Assembly: GCA_040954595.2 (NCBI GenBank)
Contig: CM082578.2
Span: 13,702,001 to 13,766,000 of the forward strand
Origin: Balanoglossus misakiensis
Lineage: Eukaryota; Hemichordata
DNA length: 64,000 nt
Direction: 5' to 3'
Positions 33,101 to 49,100 of the stretch are shown one piece after another. The position numbers were made by a program, and so were the translations under genes. Within the stretch, counting starts at the first letter, position 1, and every line of letters starts with the position of its first letter. The notes under the pieces were generated by a model, which searched no databases, was not told where the DNA came from, and saw only the letters and a list, made by a program, of their open reading frames with translations.

Positions 33101-36100
33101 ATGTGGCGTCCGACGACGGATAAGAAGTACGGAGTTGGTAAGTAACGTTGTAAGTCTCTAACCGTCACACGATCGTGCTGCAGCATGTGCGGTTGTCAGC
33201 CGCCGATCACGATCACTGTGTTGTCGTACGACGATCACATCAACCAAAACAAAACGAACGTGCGTGTGTGTCATCATCAGAGAAAGGTGTGAATGGGGAT
33301 AATTACTAGTGAATTTTGACCACTGATGTTCCGTCAAAGAACCACGTGTGACCGTGGTCTGTCGACGTGTTAATGACTGGATCAGACGAACTTGTGAAAA
33401 ACTAAGTGTAGTACACAATAAAAAGAATGTGCCGCTGCACAGATGCGAAAAATAGCCTGACTTCATCGTCAACAATGCACGCGTTTGTTCAGAATACATT
33501 ATCGCTGTATTTAGCTGTCTAGTAATTTATATCGCAAAAGAGTATTCGTTGTAATGTCGAGAGGGAAACCGAATGCCTAAAAGAAGTTTTCATCATAACG
33601 GTGCCCCTCCCATGACACTGACATGGTTATAACCTTACACCGCACAGACATTGACAGAAATTGACAGGCGTTTTCAGAGATTGGTGTCCAAAAATTTCCG
33701 TATGCAATGAGAGTTTGGCCGCAGGCAATTACATATCGGCATGCTCATCTTGTGGGGCAGTCGACAAAATCAACACTATCGGCACGTTATGCGTTATTTG
33801 ATATTGTAACCACGTCAGTCATCATGAAAAAAATAAAACTAGCATTTCTGTGATCAGTTTCTCAATCAGTATTATTGTAGTACTGTAGTACACGATTGTC
33901 TTCCCTAGTAGTAGTTGGAAAAATTTCCTGGTACTATTTTGGTAGTTTGTGTAACAATTTCAAGGAAAGAAGGTGTACATGTAGCTATCCGAAACAGAAA
34001 CATACATTACATCAACAAAAACGTGATGAGTAGGGTGAATTTCCCAAATTATTTAAAATCTTAAACTCTGAGCAGCTTGTCCTAAGTGTAGTTCAAGGTG
34101 TTTGAGGTTGAATGACAAATTTGCGTTTGCTTTCCACCTTTTTACAATTAAAACTTGATCAAGCTGGTATATATCAGGGCTGGGGAACATTGATACTTTG
34201 GTGGTATTGCTCACTGATATGACCATTAGAATCGATATGATATACAGTAGGACAGAGTCCATCGAAAAGTACATGAAAACAATGACATATTTATGTTCTT
34301 TGAACTCTACAATGTCAAGAAATCAACTGATGGTTTCCTGACGTTTATATAATTTACTCCAGTGGTCATTTTCACATGAAGTCTCGTGTCTTTAGTCAAT
34401 TATATAGAGCTGAGGGAAAATACTGCATGTGATATGGAGAATGTCTGTGAGGCATTAGAGACAAGACTTGTCCAAACCATTTACTCACCAGTGCGTTACT
34501 AGAACTTTTTTATGTGTTGTTTATTATTTGTGAGTTTTAAAGTCTTCATGTGTGTCAAAGGTGTTGTAAACATACCCCCCTTCAAAGCAAAATAAAAGGA
34601 ATGTGTTCTGTTGGATGTTTTTCATTCAGAACATTCTGCTGTACTCAAGTCTCAAGGCTGTTTCCTTATTAAGTTTTAAAAGATTAAAATTTTAAAGGAT
34701 TACTCTGACTGTCTGAGGATAAAGAAGGTCTTTTTATATTCTGCTTTCTGCTCAAACAAGATAACAGTGGAAAAGATATCAAAAAACTGTCAGTTTGTGC
34801 CTGCAATATAATGTTGCAGGGGGAGACACTATTTGACCAATACAAATAGATGGAACCCAAGGCTTGAAGTTAAAATATTAACTCACATGACCTCTAGTAG
34901 GAAGTATCCTTAGGCTTAGCGTCTGTTTACACAGTGAAATGTAACCTTCCTGTCTTCATTGAAGTAATCATGACCTGCTTGCTTTGAGTCAGAGTTGAAA
35001 TTTGCACACATGGCAATGATTTCATTTCCTATTCACGATATGTGATCATGTGCAACTGATGTGTTGGTTTGCTTTCTTGAATTTATAAAATTATAATTTT
35101 CCTTTAATACAGATACCATTATAACACTATGAATTCTAGGGTATGTTTGCTCCAAGAAAAATCCAAGAAGATCTATAATTTGAAAAGATTAATTGAAGTC
35201 TGTGTACAATGTATGCAGTATGACTTTCATTGATACAGTTCCTCAATAGGTCAGGTAGAAATCAGAAGTTCCAGTCTGTGCCAATCAGACGCTGATCTGC
35301 TAGCTGCATAAAATATGATGATGAGCCAAAGTCAGTGAATAAGTCTGATGTCTTCATCAGCATGATGGGACGTTGGACTCACTGAGCCTGTAATACATGT
35401 ATGTTGTTGTAGATAGCTCTGCGTCAGATCTGTTGAAGTTTACAAAGATGTATACTAATCATTAGGTTTAGTAAAAAGTTGCTTTCTTAATTCTTATAAA
35501 ATGTGTGCAGAATCATTTTGAACTTGAAGTGGCAACATTTTTTGTTTTCTTCATCAGACTCTCAGAGCCATTTGGCAGACATGCCTTCACTGATTTCATT
35601 TCAGCATGATTGCCTTCAGTGTTTTCTTAATATGTTAATCCAACAGGAACTTTGTCATTGAAAGTGCCTTTGTCATGGATAATCTAGACATGTATTCTCT
35701 GCTCTCTGAATAGGGAAGCAAATCTGACCAGCTCAGTGCGTGGTTCAAGTTCATTGTAAAAACTGTTTAACATCAGGCCCAATCTTGTGGAACACAAAAC
35801 ATTTGAATCAGAATGGTCTATGTCGGTTAGTTGGCCGTAGCAACAGTCATCTGTAGTATCTTGACAGCTTGTTTGTTTATCTTTATCTTAAGGAAGCTAC
35901 TTCTGTGCAGGTACCTGTCCTCCAAAAGAAGGAAGTGACACAAATCTTTGTGTGTTTTGCACACAAAAGAACCAGGAACACATAATATAAATAACTCCAA
36001 GTGATGGATGACCTCGAAGAGATCTGGACGATAGAGATATTCAATGAATTTTTAGCAAAGATGGCTGCTAGTTCCTGTTGGACTTTCCTGTAACATAAGT

Positions 36101-39100
36101 CATAAGTGTTAGCTTCTGATCTCTGTTACCCAGAGACGAGCCATGGTTCAATTACTGATAAAAAAGTTGGGAAGAGAAGTAATCACTGAGAAAAAATTCC
36201 AGTTTGAGTTTTAATGTTAACTTTTCATTACTATAGAAATGAATCATCTGGAAATTTAAAAAATGACTTGAAACAAGTAAAAACTTTGTAGCTGTTTATA
36301 AATTATATTGTAAAACAGTTGGTACTCGTAGTCTTATGAAAGCCACAAGAAATTGACACGGCAGTGCAGGTCACATTTCAAGACGTTTTATTGAGTGAAA
36401 TGACAATAATGAGACATTATGATTATATAACATTATAGTTGGACATTTCTTTGCCTCTATAAATTCATTCTGAGTCTTTTAAATAGGTTGTCATGGCACT
36501 AGTAAGGGTAGAAAACATAGGCGATGTTTGCTTGTGCATTCTACTGAAACAGGTGCATTGTATTATGGTTGCTCTTTGGTCCTGAGGTACACATTAGTGC
36601 AAGGTACACACAAGCTGTGTCAATTGATCACCAAAGATCACCGGTATATCATCATTTAGTCAATTTACTGTTTGGCAAGATGTACCTGTAGAGAACAAAG
36701 TGCTTTTAGAAATAGTCTATGACAGACAGTCAGGGAAAAAGATATTCCATCATCAAAATTTTGTTTGTTTTTCCAGACTTTAATAAGCTTTAGATGTTTT
36801 GAATGGATATTGTAAATCTTTGCATAGAAGTTGAAATGATCATTTTCATGCATTTCCTTTATACATGTACAATGTACTAATCATGTTATTTACATGTATA
36901 AAAATAGGATGACAGTAGTGCTGTGATAACAGTCATTTCCTGAAACCAAAGTAACCACAACAATGTCAAAAGACCCTCTGGTGACTTGCCCTTGAGCGCC
37001 AATGCTGAATGTATAGTGTCAGTTAACAGTCAACCTTGGTATTGAGAGTGGAACGTTGATATAAAACTAGTATAGAAACTGAAATACTTGAAAGGGAATA
37101 CCATTGAGATGATCTGATCACTGAATGAGAAGATTACCGATATCGGATGAATGTTGATAAACTTAGGTGATACATACCGGAAATTAGATTGCTACTTTCG
37201 AATCTGTTTGAGATATTATTGTCCATTAACACCATTAGTCAGATATATTATATTGAAATGGGGAAATAGAAAATGCAAACATGATTAAGATGAGCATGAG
37301 GATATCCTATTGGTTTCAGATGTGTTGATGGTAAAGTTAGTGCTGTTGTGTTTAGTGCACACGTTTCCAGTCATCACTGAGCATCTGTGCGTAGCGACTA
37401 TCAAAATGACAACACATTCAGCTGAATTCTACGTGAAAGACCAACCATAGATCTCACAATAATACAGTGGCAGTCGTGTTCCAGTGTTGCCTTGCATTCC
37501 ATCTCCCTGGTGAATGATCAAACAAAATGATGGACATAGCACATGGCTTTCCTTTCATTGATGAAGAAAGAAATCAGTCTATATATTTAATACTCTAAAC
37601 TCTCTGTAGCATTTCATGACATTGTTACTCAGCGCTTAATAGTCACATTACTACATCTGGCATGACACACCAATACAATTTGTCAGACAGTGTAATCCTT
37701 TTTGCTTGTGTAGCTTTGAACTGTGATTCAAAGTTCTTCACTGTTACCATTCATTGGATGCAGAAATCATTGCAAACGGACATCTGTTCATTCAATCATT
37801 GTGACACACTTCATGTAAAGTATATGGTGGAAATCAAAGGAAATGGGCGTTGTAATCCTTGTTGGCTATATTTTGTCTACTACTCATGGAGTCTTATCAT
37901 GTAGACATTGAGTCTCAATGACAAAGTTACTACAACTCGTACAAGGCCAACTTGTTATGTACTTCACACACATAGCAATCTGCAAAACAAATGAGGCCAT
38001 TCTATTTCAGCTTCCTTCTTGTACATGGCATGTGATCAGGTTACTGTAAAGGCCAATGGACATTGTTATTTTGATTTATAAGCTCGTATAAATAGAAGTA
38101 CAGGTCACATAATGAGGTCACCCCAAGTGATTATGCTTCCGTCTTTAAAAAAAATGAAAGTCTTCCTAATAAAGACATCCACGCAGCATTGCAGTGAATA
38201 TTCCAGGGACTGATTTAATGTACATTTGGTAAAATCTCAGTAATTGACTAAAAATATGATAGTTGTCAAAATGAATTAAACTGAGATTTATTTGACGTGT
38301 GTCTGTAGCCATCAGCATATCACACTAGAATAATTCAGTTTATCTATTTCAGTCAAATAAACTTGTACTGAGATATGTCTTCCAGTTGTTGCTAACACCA
38401 TGATGGGGCGGATGTCCAAGTCCAGAACGTACTGTGGTTTGTCTGTGTGGTATTCATTGAATCTGCAGTGAAGTGCACAGATATAAGCAGCTTTTGAAAG
38501 TCTAGCCTTCTCTGACAAGCACTGCAATCACTATAAACAGTATCGAAATGTGTGACATGCACAAATCTGATATGCAAAGAAAAATACTTAAAGTGTAAAA
38601 ATAAAACAACCAAAGTGACCCAGCTGGAATGAAGTAAACCAGTTATCCAATTCCAATGTTGCTATCTATAGTATGGTGTAATTATGAATGAATGTGATTT
38701 GATGAACGTTGAACACCAGGACATGGAGAGGTCAAATATTCAACCTTCTTGTTTGCGGTGGGGAGATAGAGGTGATGTCTTCTGGAACCAGTTAGTTTAT
38801 TTTAGGTCTTGGCTTCGATCTTAAATTAACCGCTGATGCTGGTATCATAATTGGTCTAAAGATATGAAATATTGAGCTCCCTTTCGGAAAGTTTGTATAC
38901 ATTATGGATTTTATCATTTTGGATTTTGGCGAAATAAAGTACAAGTCTCTCAGTAGAACTCTACATTTGTTTGCATAGCAATGCATCATCCCATGAGAAC
39001 GGCTTTTTGATGGGGAAAGATTTTTTCACATAAAGTTTTCGAAGCCAGGAGATAAACACATGTAAAATTTCTAGATTTGATGCTTGAATCTTTGTCATTG

Positions 39101-42100
39101 CCTGAACCTTCCATCCCAAGTCGTCCCTTCCTGTAAAAGTGACATATGTATAGGTAAATGTCTGATAGGTCAAAGACCTTGTCAGCTTTACAGAACTACA
39201 TTTTCACCCCATCATCTCACTCATTACAAGGATGAGGACGACCAAAAAACTTTCATCTTAGATTTTGATTGATGTCATCGCTGAAAGATGCTGAGTATGT
39301 CATATAGTCGTCTGATGTGTTCTTTATGTTTGAACATGAAACCAAACACTGCTTGGATGGTGTCATGTTCTCTGCGTATGCTGTGTTAATGGGCTGACTC
39401 ACCCTGGACAGGTTGATGTATAGTAATCTGCGTCTTAGAATTTAAACTGTGTCAGAATAATACGGATTTGCTTTTTATAGCAGAAATGACTAAAAAAAGT
39501 GAGAAAGGGTGAAAAAGATGACACATGATTTAAAGGTCATTGACCTCTTGTTAGTTGTGCGTGATTTACAAACAGGGTTCGGCACCCCATCCATTAGTGC
39601 AGACATATATTTACATGATTTGTATGGAACATGTGCTAGCATTTGACCCAAGGAATCGCATGGCAACAAAAGCTGCATTCAGGGAAGAATTTTATCTCTG
39701 CTTGAAAATAAACATTCCCACTGCTCAACTGACATGCCCTTTTGTCTCTTAAGTATGGTCATATAAATATTGTCTGGCCATTAATTGGAGATAAAATGGC
39801 TGATAGCCTGACCATGCTGTTGTTGATGGTGGTATTGGTGATGCTATGGTAAATTGTGTGATGTCATTGGTACAGGGTCTGACTCATCACTACCAGGTTT
39901 AGTCTTTGTTGTGAGTTGTATTTTACAAGGGTCAAATATTGTACCCGGAACTAACGCTTTGTAGCTAAGAAACAAGTTCCATTGCAAAGGGCGTAAAGCT
40001 GGTGTTGTATCATACTATCACCATCTGTTACATCATTGCATAAGCAGCATTCATCATAAAGCAATTATATTTATAGTGTGTTAATTATGAGTATCATCAT
40101 AATTTGGTAGCACCCAAAGATAAGTATCAAACCATGGATGTTTTTAGAAGATGAATTAATAATTTTCAATAGTGTACACTGGGTTTCTGTTTGTGTTTTT
40201 CATCACTGTACCGAACTGGTGAATTCTATGGTCTGATTGTCCAGGCATAAACTTATCATTAAAATCTGGTGGAGTTGGGCGTATTCCTCATAAACTTTGC
40301 CTTCAAAAGGAATGATCAATCTGTTGTTTAGGTTAGATGTAGTGTGACCTCAATTGACCTATGGACTCCCAGGGGTGCAGTAATTGTGAAGTTTCGATCC
40401 ATCTTCATTCCACTACTGGAGATTTCATTGGAAATAACGTAACATGAGGAAATCGAATATTGGAAATTTACAAACTTTATATAAAGAAGTTTATGGTATT
40501 GTCAGTAGTGAGTAGGCTTTACTAGGGTTGGCATTGACAAAAACTTTTGTTAGAACAGACAGTCTGTGCCCTAATCAATCTCTGTCAAACCCAAGCAACT
40601 TTCTGTAAACAATAATAAACAAGTATAAGCCACACAAACACATTTCAAGATCATAATCTATTACCTTACATGTTTGTATAGCCATTTGTGGTTTTATGTG
40701 ATTGCTACTGGTTTTGAAAATTGCCTACTGAAGCAGGATGTGCCATCAGAGATCCAAAAGGATGTAAAAAAAAATACTTTGGCTTTTCAGGTTCCCTTTA
40801 CATTCCAGTGAATTAAGATTTAAAGAATAGTCCTAAGAAGATTGGGTGCTACAAAGACCAGGAAGTACCGGGTTCAATGATTCCTCCCCTATTCCAGGCA
40901 CTCAGTAAAGTTGACTAGAAACATAACACTTAACGGCAAATAAACCTAGTGTGTGCCTTGGAGAGAAAAGGATGAGATTTAAGTTTACTTCAACAAATAC
41001 TTGAATGTACTATTAAAATGAGGTGTATGGCGAGATACATGTATTGTCATTTACCATATTTTCACTGTCTTTATATCTTGCAGTCATTTACAGTTTTGAT
41101 GGAAGTGGTGTCGAGCACGGTTTGACATTAGAAATTGGAGAAACTGTGCAAATACTTGAAGAAGATGAACAAGGTAAGAACATAGATCAGACAGAAAACC
41201 GGCCCAGAAAACATGTGTGACATCGAAGAATAAGTTGGTTTAGAATTGGAGCCACAAACGGGGAAAACCTTACTGACAAGTTTAACTGATAAGAAGACAG
41301 ATATAAGACACCAGTCTAGCGAGTTTGACCCGAGGTTGATTATCTCTTCCTCTATAGGCCTGCTGTGACACATACCAACGCATGTACACCCACATGTCTG
41401 CCATGTTTCCAATTCATACACGTTCGGTCGTGTCACTGTCAACTTGTATGTGGCATAACACAGACACTGCTGACACTAACTGCAGCCATTGTGAATGAAT
41501 CCATCACAGGGTTATCAAAAGGAGCTTATTCAATATTGAATGTCTTTCTTTACATTGTTATCCAGTGCAGACATTGAGTTGACATTTCCCAGTATGTCTG
41601 TCAGCCATGGGTAGCGCATTTTTCCCTCTGCTTTCGTTGCAAGGCTTTGAAGTCTGCAAAACTTGTGTACGATGCCATAGTTCTAATATTTCATCCATGA
41701 GTAATGTATACATTGGTAGTTTTAAGTGGTAAAATACATGTGACACGCACAGCTGTGAAGCAGTCTGTTACAGTATGTAAGGAAACTATGACAAGGGAAT
41801 TTCTCAAAACACATTGTGCATAATCCCCTGCCAGGCCAGTTTTCTGAAATCTGAATTTGCAAGTGCTGTGACACATGCTTAGTCAAAGCTGCCCATCAGC
41901 TCTTATAATTATATTCAGACAGCTACACACAGTATAAGGTATCCAGATTCCATATCAAGGTGACAAAAATAAATTCCCAATGTAATCATGCCACTATAAA
42001 TATAGTTACTCTAAACATTTGTGAACTGTGCTTTGCTCTGTGTGGTCTCAACTCAAGCAGAAAATTGAATGCCAGAATATCAAGTATTCGATGTTATTAT

Positions 42101-43197
42101 TAATGTAAAATATGCAAGGAGGTGCCACTGCCCTCAATTATTAAACTTATCTTGATTTCACTTTTAAAATCTGTCTTTGTGACTTCTTTTGTAGGTTGGC
42201 TGCGAGGATTTTCAACCAGACATAAGAATTTGAAGGTACCCACATATTTTTGTCTTTGTCAAATTGGGTAAAACTAATAATACAAGAAAATGTCTGTATG
42301 TTTGTGTTGCGGCATGCAACTTGCAAGTGAATTAAAGTTTCCATTCCGTTTGAATAGAGAGTAGAATTATCATGACATCTTAGTCGTGAATCAAACTGCA
42401 GTTTTGGTGGTGGGGGGCTCAAAGAACCTGATAACACCCATCTAAATTCAAGACTAGTTTCCTAAGTACATGTAGAGTTTCCAAACAAGTGGAAAGATAT
42501 ATTACAGAAAGGAGTGAGATAGTGGTTAGAAATAGAAGTGCAACATACTAAATAAATCAGTGGCCGTCTTAGGTCTTGGCTCTTCACATGTCTGAGATTG
42601 TGAGTCAAATTTTGATGAAAATTAACAATTAATACTGACTCAAGTAGGGTGGAGTTGTCTGTAGTTTACATTTTCATAATTTTTTTGCCAAGGTAATGTT
42701 GAAGACATATGCTACCAAATTATGTAAGCTTGGAATGTTGTGTTTGGAATTTTAATTTGATACGATTGCCTCTCACACTGTATGCCATGACTGACCCTAC
42801 CATCACCTCATTTGTACAATAAAACAATTCAGTCTATTTAAAGTCCACTTTATAGCTCTGAAGGAGTTTTCTGTCCAATGTCCTTGACAAATAATTGACT
42901 GTGGAGACAGACATAGAATATCAAATGTCTATAACCTCTTGGGATATAATGACTTGCATTCAACTAGCAAACTCTCTTGTAATTTTAGTATTGCTAACAG
43001 TATCCCCCTTCAATCAAACATACTAACAAAAAGAAGTTCAGTGAAGTCAATGAAATGTAGTGTGCAGTGAGTCTTATTTTCTGTTGAGTTCATAAAATAT
43101 TAATATTTGTCAAATATACATATTATTGTATTTTCTTACAGGGCATATTCCCAGCTTCATACATTCATTTGAAGAAATGTCAGGTTGATAATAAAGG
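33101..43197 (+). other. DOCK4: DOCK4 segment: SH3 domain, exons 1-4
   Basis: Exons 33101-33137, 41084-41173, 42195-42235 and 43142-43197. Residues about 10-70 form an SH3 domain with VIYSFDG (the ALYDY position), LEIGETVQILEE, GWLRGF and GIFPASYIHL. In DOCK proteins this SH3 binds ELMO and folds back on DHR-2 for autoinhibition. Confidence 0.95.
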
Positions 43198-46100
43198 GTG
43201 AGTGATATAATATCCAGATCTAATTTCAAAACTCCTAAACTAGCAATTACCACCATGTACACACACACATACACACATTTCAACTGTGTAAATTATAATT
43301 CATATGTGCTGTATTTTCTGCCATGGCTATAGCAGAAAAAAAAACTTAGCCAGACAAAAAACCTGACTGACAATTGTCTATTGAGGAACTATAAGGAATG
43401 CTACAATATGTAAATGGCTAAATGGTGGACTCATTGTATTTAAATATGCTATAGAAATGCTTAAACTCGAAATGGTGGGCATTGCTATATAAACCTGATA
43501 ACATTACCACCATAATATTTTATGAGACAGTAAACCAAGATACCCGACACTTGATCTTCTACAATTTAATAGTTTGCACCTTAAAAGTTAAATGTGCCAT
43601 TTTGATGCACTACATGTATTTACTTGTAGAGAACATAGAAAAAGAACTTTCTGGGGTTCTTTTCATATGTTGTGATCTTTGTTCTCTGAGTAGAGTGTAA
43701 CCATAGCTGCAGTTGTATTGTTGACATCCATGGTGACATTCCATTGGTGATTTTTAATGCGATATATCTTTACAGCCTGTTTAAGTCAAAGTGTGACTGT
43801 TTTAAGTTTAATTTACCTTCATGCCATATTGTCAGAAAGTTCCCCTTTCTTGTCTTGTCTATTCCACTGAAAAGACCATGCTTCATTCGCAAGAATGACA
43901 AAGCTGCATGTATATTCCCATGATAGATGCCTGTTTTAACATCATATGTTAAATATCTATCTGTGGCTTCCATAAATTTTATGAACATAGAAAGCAAACA
44001 AGCTATAAGAATTTGATCACACCCTATCATACATATTATGCCTTACTTAAATACGAAACCACTTGCTGTATACTATGATATGAGTGCAATGTATATATGT
44101 ATGCATGCTGGTGTGTGAATATGACAGATATAAGTTCTGAGTCTCAAAGTCTATGTTTTCCATAATTTGTTATCCCCACCCATTCTCAGGCCACAGTTTA
44201 TCTGCATTCTAACCTTGACCATGTTCACTTGAAAATTTGCTTTTATCAACAGTCAATATGAAACAGTGACCCCTGTGGAAGAAACCATTGCCAGGGAGGT
44301 AACATCAGTTCTGAGGGAATGGGGAGCAATTTGGAAACAGTATTACCTTGTGAGTGTGTTTTTTTCTTGTGTTGGTATTTATATAATTGGACCAATATTT
44401 GAAATATATGTTGAAAGATACCATATTGAATTGTACCGGTATATGGTTTAATTGAGAAGCAAGAATGTTATTATCATGTTGATAATTTCTATTTGATATA
44501 AATTGATGACCAACTCATCCTTGGTAGCAATCATAACACTCAACATTTGTTGCTATGCCACACAAGTACACTTTGTCCTATAGAAACAAAACAAAGTTTT
44601 GTACAATGCAGGTTGTTTGGGAACAGAGTCCAAATTGCCACAAACACTCTGTCAACTATTTGGAAAATCTGAATTTATTGATTTTCTTGAGAAGAAATGG
44701 TCATAGCAACCGAAGAAGGTTCCTTCTCAGAATGATTCCCTACAAATTTGAATGTTGCAAAGAATGAAAAAACTTAAGAGACTGTGACAGCTCTTGTGAG
44801 AAATGTGTTCTTTAGACTGAAGCTTACCAATACCATAATTCAGTCACCCCATTTCCCTGTTCAAAGGTGCAACAGAACCATTGTGAATAAGGGTCACAGG
44901 ATTTGGCCCGAGAAGAACTACTGAAATATTTCGCATTTTTGTTACAAACTTTGTGAAGCATAACAAAATTATAAATTTTTATCAAGTTTAGATTCTTTGT
45001 GACATGACGATGTCTTTTCTTCCTCTGTCGCAGGAGAAAGACGGCAAATATGAAACTCAATATACAAGAATACGAAAAGTCATGTTGGAGCTGATAGACA
45101 TCCGACGACAGATCATTTCTGGAGACAGAACACAGGAACAGCTGACCGACCTGAAAAGAATTGCCTCGGGCAAGATAGACTGGGGAAATAGTCAAATGGA
45201 ATTAGATCTGGTGCCTCGGTTGGACTGTGAAGTTGCTGATGTAGACAGCACTAGTGTAGTTGAGCTATTTAAACTTGTAAGTAGCTTTTCAAATACACAT
45301 GTATGTCCTCATGGGCAGTATTAAATAAGTTGATAGAATTCAGTGTTCAACAACCATAGTTGCTGTCATTTGTACTAAAAGTTGTCGAAAACCACTTCTC
45401 TCAAAACTATTTGTAGGACTTGTGCTCTTTCATAAAGTCAAGACTTTGACAAATTGCAGGAGTGCTTATGTCAAAGGTTATCATTTTCTCATAAAAAGTC
45501 ATGCCTTCCTTTCTTCCTTTCAATGCGTTCCTAAAATGTTGTCAAGCAAGTGGATTTTTCTCGTGTGGGTACCCTTTTATAGAATCTGTGATATTCCTGG
45601 TGTAGTTTTTTCCCAAGAAAGAAAACAAGCCAAATTTTTCAGCAGTTGTGTCATTGGCAGTAAAGAGCCAATCATATCCGTTTGCATTCACTCGACATAT
45701 CACTTGCTAGTGCGTATGTCTAACAGTATCACATGAAATGTTAGTCATGCTTTTATAGGTCACTGAAATTGTAAACTCGCCAATAAGATATAATTTCAGG
45801 AATTATTTATTCAAGTGTCAATCAAAAGTACAGTAGTAACAGAGGTGACTCTCACTGACTATTGTCAATAATTTTTGTTTCTGTGAATTTTATTTTACAT
45901 GTAGCACCTTCAAAGCAGGGAGGACACACAAAGCCAATCAGTAAGTACCAAGTTACATTCTAGTTGTAGGGACATGAAATTTTGTGAGTGTAAATACCCT
46001 TTCACCACCATGGTTTGGTCCAAATCTATTGTTTTCTATGGTTAAGGTGGACCTCTATGGGCGAAGGGGGGGGGGGGGGGGTGGGGGGGTGGGGGGTGAA

Positions 46101-49100
46101 AGGGTTAAACCCAAACTGTTTGCGAGATTGATTCTTTTAATAGTAGTCCCAGTTCGCCTGTCCCACTGTCTCACATTGTTGGATGCAAACTGTGGAAGTA
46201 AAGAGTTACTCCATACAAGGCAGGCACTATATATTAAATTTAATTTAAACTTGATTTAATTTTTCAATTTTTCTCCCTGGCAGTCAAGAGGCACACTCCG
46301 GAAAAAGAAGAAACGAGAAAGTGTTCCCATTCATCACCTCTACTGTGTAGTGGAGAAGTTTGATTCACACATAGGGGAGGATGCAGAGATATTCCTTTCA
46401 TTGTATGATGCCAAAAAGGCTGTATTTATCAGGTAAAAGATGTTCTTCAGAACCCAAACTATATGTAAGATATATCGTCAGTTGACAAGGTACAATTCTT
46501 GACTGGCCTATAAATTTGTGAACTACCATAGCAGTCATACATGTACTATACATAATATTCTTTGAACGAAGCAAACCAATTAAGTTTTATTTTAGTATTT
46601 GTCACACGCTACAATAAGAAGTTTTCTTTATATTTGCAGTGAAAGATACATGACAAAAAAGAATAAGAATGAAACAAAGGCAACAAGTCATTCGGCTCTC
46701 TATACGGTAAGTTCAAATTACTATGTGCATCACAGATTTTTGAAGAGATTTCATGCTTTCTTGAGGAGGCCGATACCAATAAAAGGTTTGTGGGAAGGTC
46801 CTTCAAGGGGAATTTTCATTCAAAATAATACATGTATAGCCATGTGGTGGTGCACCTGTTTTGCTTGGCCACCCCATGTGAAAATCGTTAATTGGCTAGA
46901 TCTCAACTACATGTAATACCAAAGTAACCCTGGCTCTTAAATTGGTGGTGACTGTGTACCTAAAAGTTTCTCAATCCATCCTTACCTATTTAATCAGGAT
47001 CTGGGACATGCTGACCTTGCAAGAGATCTCTACATCGTTGTTCATGTAGTCAGAGTGGGAAGGATGTTGTTCAAGGAAAATGAGAAGAAGAAAAGTGACC
47101 AAGTCTACAGAAGACCCTATGGATGTGGAGGTAAGGGTCTTTGGGTTTTTAATGAACTCTGCAGTTATGCTCCAATTGATAGATTTGGATGGATGAACAT
47201 TTTCAAAGCTGTCATTCTTACAAGATTATCATGAATAGGTAGCCAGTTTGTTGACAACTAGATAATCACTTGACATATTTTTGTGTGTCTAGTTTTGTTT
47301 TATTTTGTTGTAACCTTTATGACTTTTGTATTAATTTTAACAGTGGCCAGCATCAACGATATCCTGTCAGCTAACTCTGAGCATACAGAAGATATGGGTC
47401 ATTTCATCAAAATCTACAGGTACTAAGTGTAACTTAAGTTTGAGTGTGTGTGTGGTTTGTCCCTTGAAATGAAATAACATTTTATTTTGGAAATGCTGAG
47501 TTGACATCCCTTATTGAAATGAAAAATGAACCGAATGTATCAAACTTCAACTTGCAGCTGTATTGGTTCAGAAAATGACTTTCCAGTTCTCCATGAAACC
47601 ATCATCAAAAAACAGACCGGAAAACTGAATGTATCAAACTCGCACATTATTGGTAAGTTTTAAGATGGACTTAGTTTAGAATTTCTAAAATCAAATAGAA
47701 ATAGATGCCTTTTGGATGAGAAGTGTTTTGAAATTGGTACATATGTAGATCTCAACTTGCCATGGTAACTGTAGCTAAATATACATAATGTGACCATATA
47801 CCTGGGCTGGGTGGTAAAATGAGTTTCATGTTTGTTTGCAGGTATTCCCCTGAGTATTAAGATGCTGCATGGCGATATGAACCAACTAAAGAAGGAGAAG
47901 CCATTGCTATTTTCAAGGGGTGTCCACATTGTCAGAAAACTAGGATTTGCTGATGTCATTATGCCAGGTACAACAAACCACCCTTTGTGTTATTGGATCT
48001 CTAAGCAAAGCTGGGTTTTCCATCACCTTGGACGTGTGGCCTGTCAATGCTATGGATGTTATACAGACCTTCTGATAGGATATGCCATTTAGGGATAAAG
48101 TTATGGAACAGTGGGATGATAATGGAATAATCATTTACTTCATTGAGTATAACTGCTAAGATTCTAAGATGTCAGAGCGATAATTTTATCTTTCTAGTAA
48201 TCTCACTATTATCACTTGATTGACATTTGTATGTATTCACTTGTTTGTTACCTAGGTGATGCAAGGAATGATGTTTACATCACCATTGACAAGGGAGAGT
48301 TTGAAAAAGGTGGCAAGACTGTTGGGAAGAATGTGGAAGTGTGCATGAAAGTCTATGACAGTGATGGCAGAATGATTTTGGTAAAATGAATTACGATTTT
48401 TCTGATGCTATTGTATGTAATACACACAATGCAATCATTTCTGTTCCCAGGCATACTTTTTCTGATTATGACTTGGAGTCATCAAGTTTGGTCAAAATCA
48501 CATGATTGTATTTGATGAGTTATGTGCCCTTATTTTGACTCATTAAAGCATGCAATACCACAGTGGCAATATATATATTTGTCTAATAATTAATTGAATG
48601 AAATGTTTCATTATTCTTTGTAGGACTGCATCAGTGTCAGCGAGGGTACACCCCTCAAAACAGATTTTCAGTCAATCATCTTTTACCATAGCAACCTGCC
48701 AAAATGGAATGAAACTGTCAAGTTAGTCATTCCACCAGAGAAATGCCAAGGGGCACATATCAGATTCGAATTCAGACATTGCTCAAGTAAGTCCACTTGA
48801 TTTTGAAGTTGAAGTGCATCTGGAAGAATTAAGAATCTGCCAGGGCACTTCAATTATGATTGTTTGGATTTTTTTTAAGTGTGCTTTGATCATCACATCA
48901 GTTTTGAGTGATTGTAATCTTTTGCTTACATCTTTCTGGCACAAATCAAAATAATGGATCAGTGAGTGCTTTAGTTCTATAGGCACAAAACTATTTTTGA
49001 AAGCAATTGTTTTGTCTCATTGCAGACAGAGATGCACAGAAGAAATTGTATGCCTTTGGCTTCATGAAACTGACACGGGCAGATGGTGCAACTATTGCTG

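Noticed and set aside
33138-41083. Search for nested genes in DOCK4 intron 1
   Set aside because: Only short frames without family signatures were seen on either strand.
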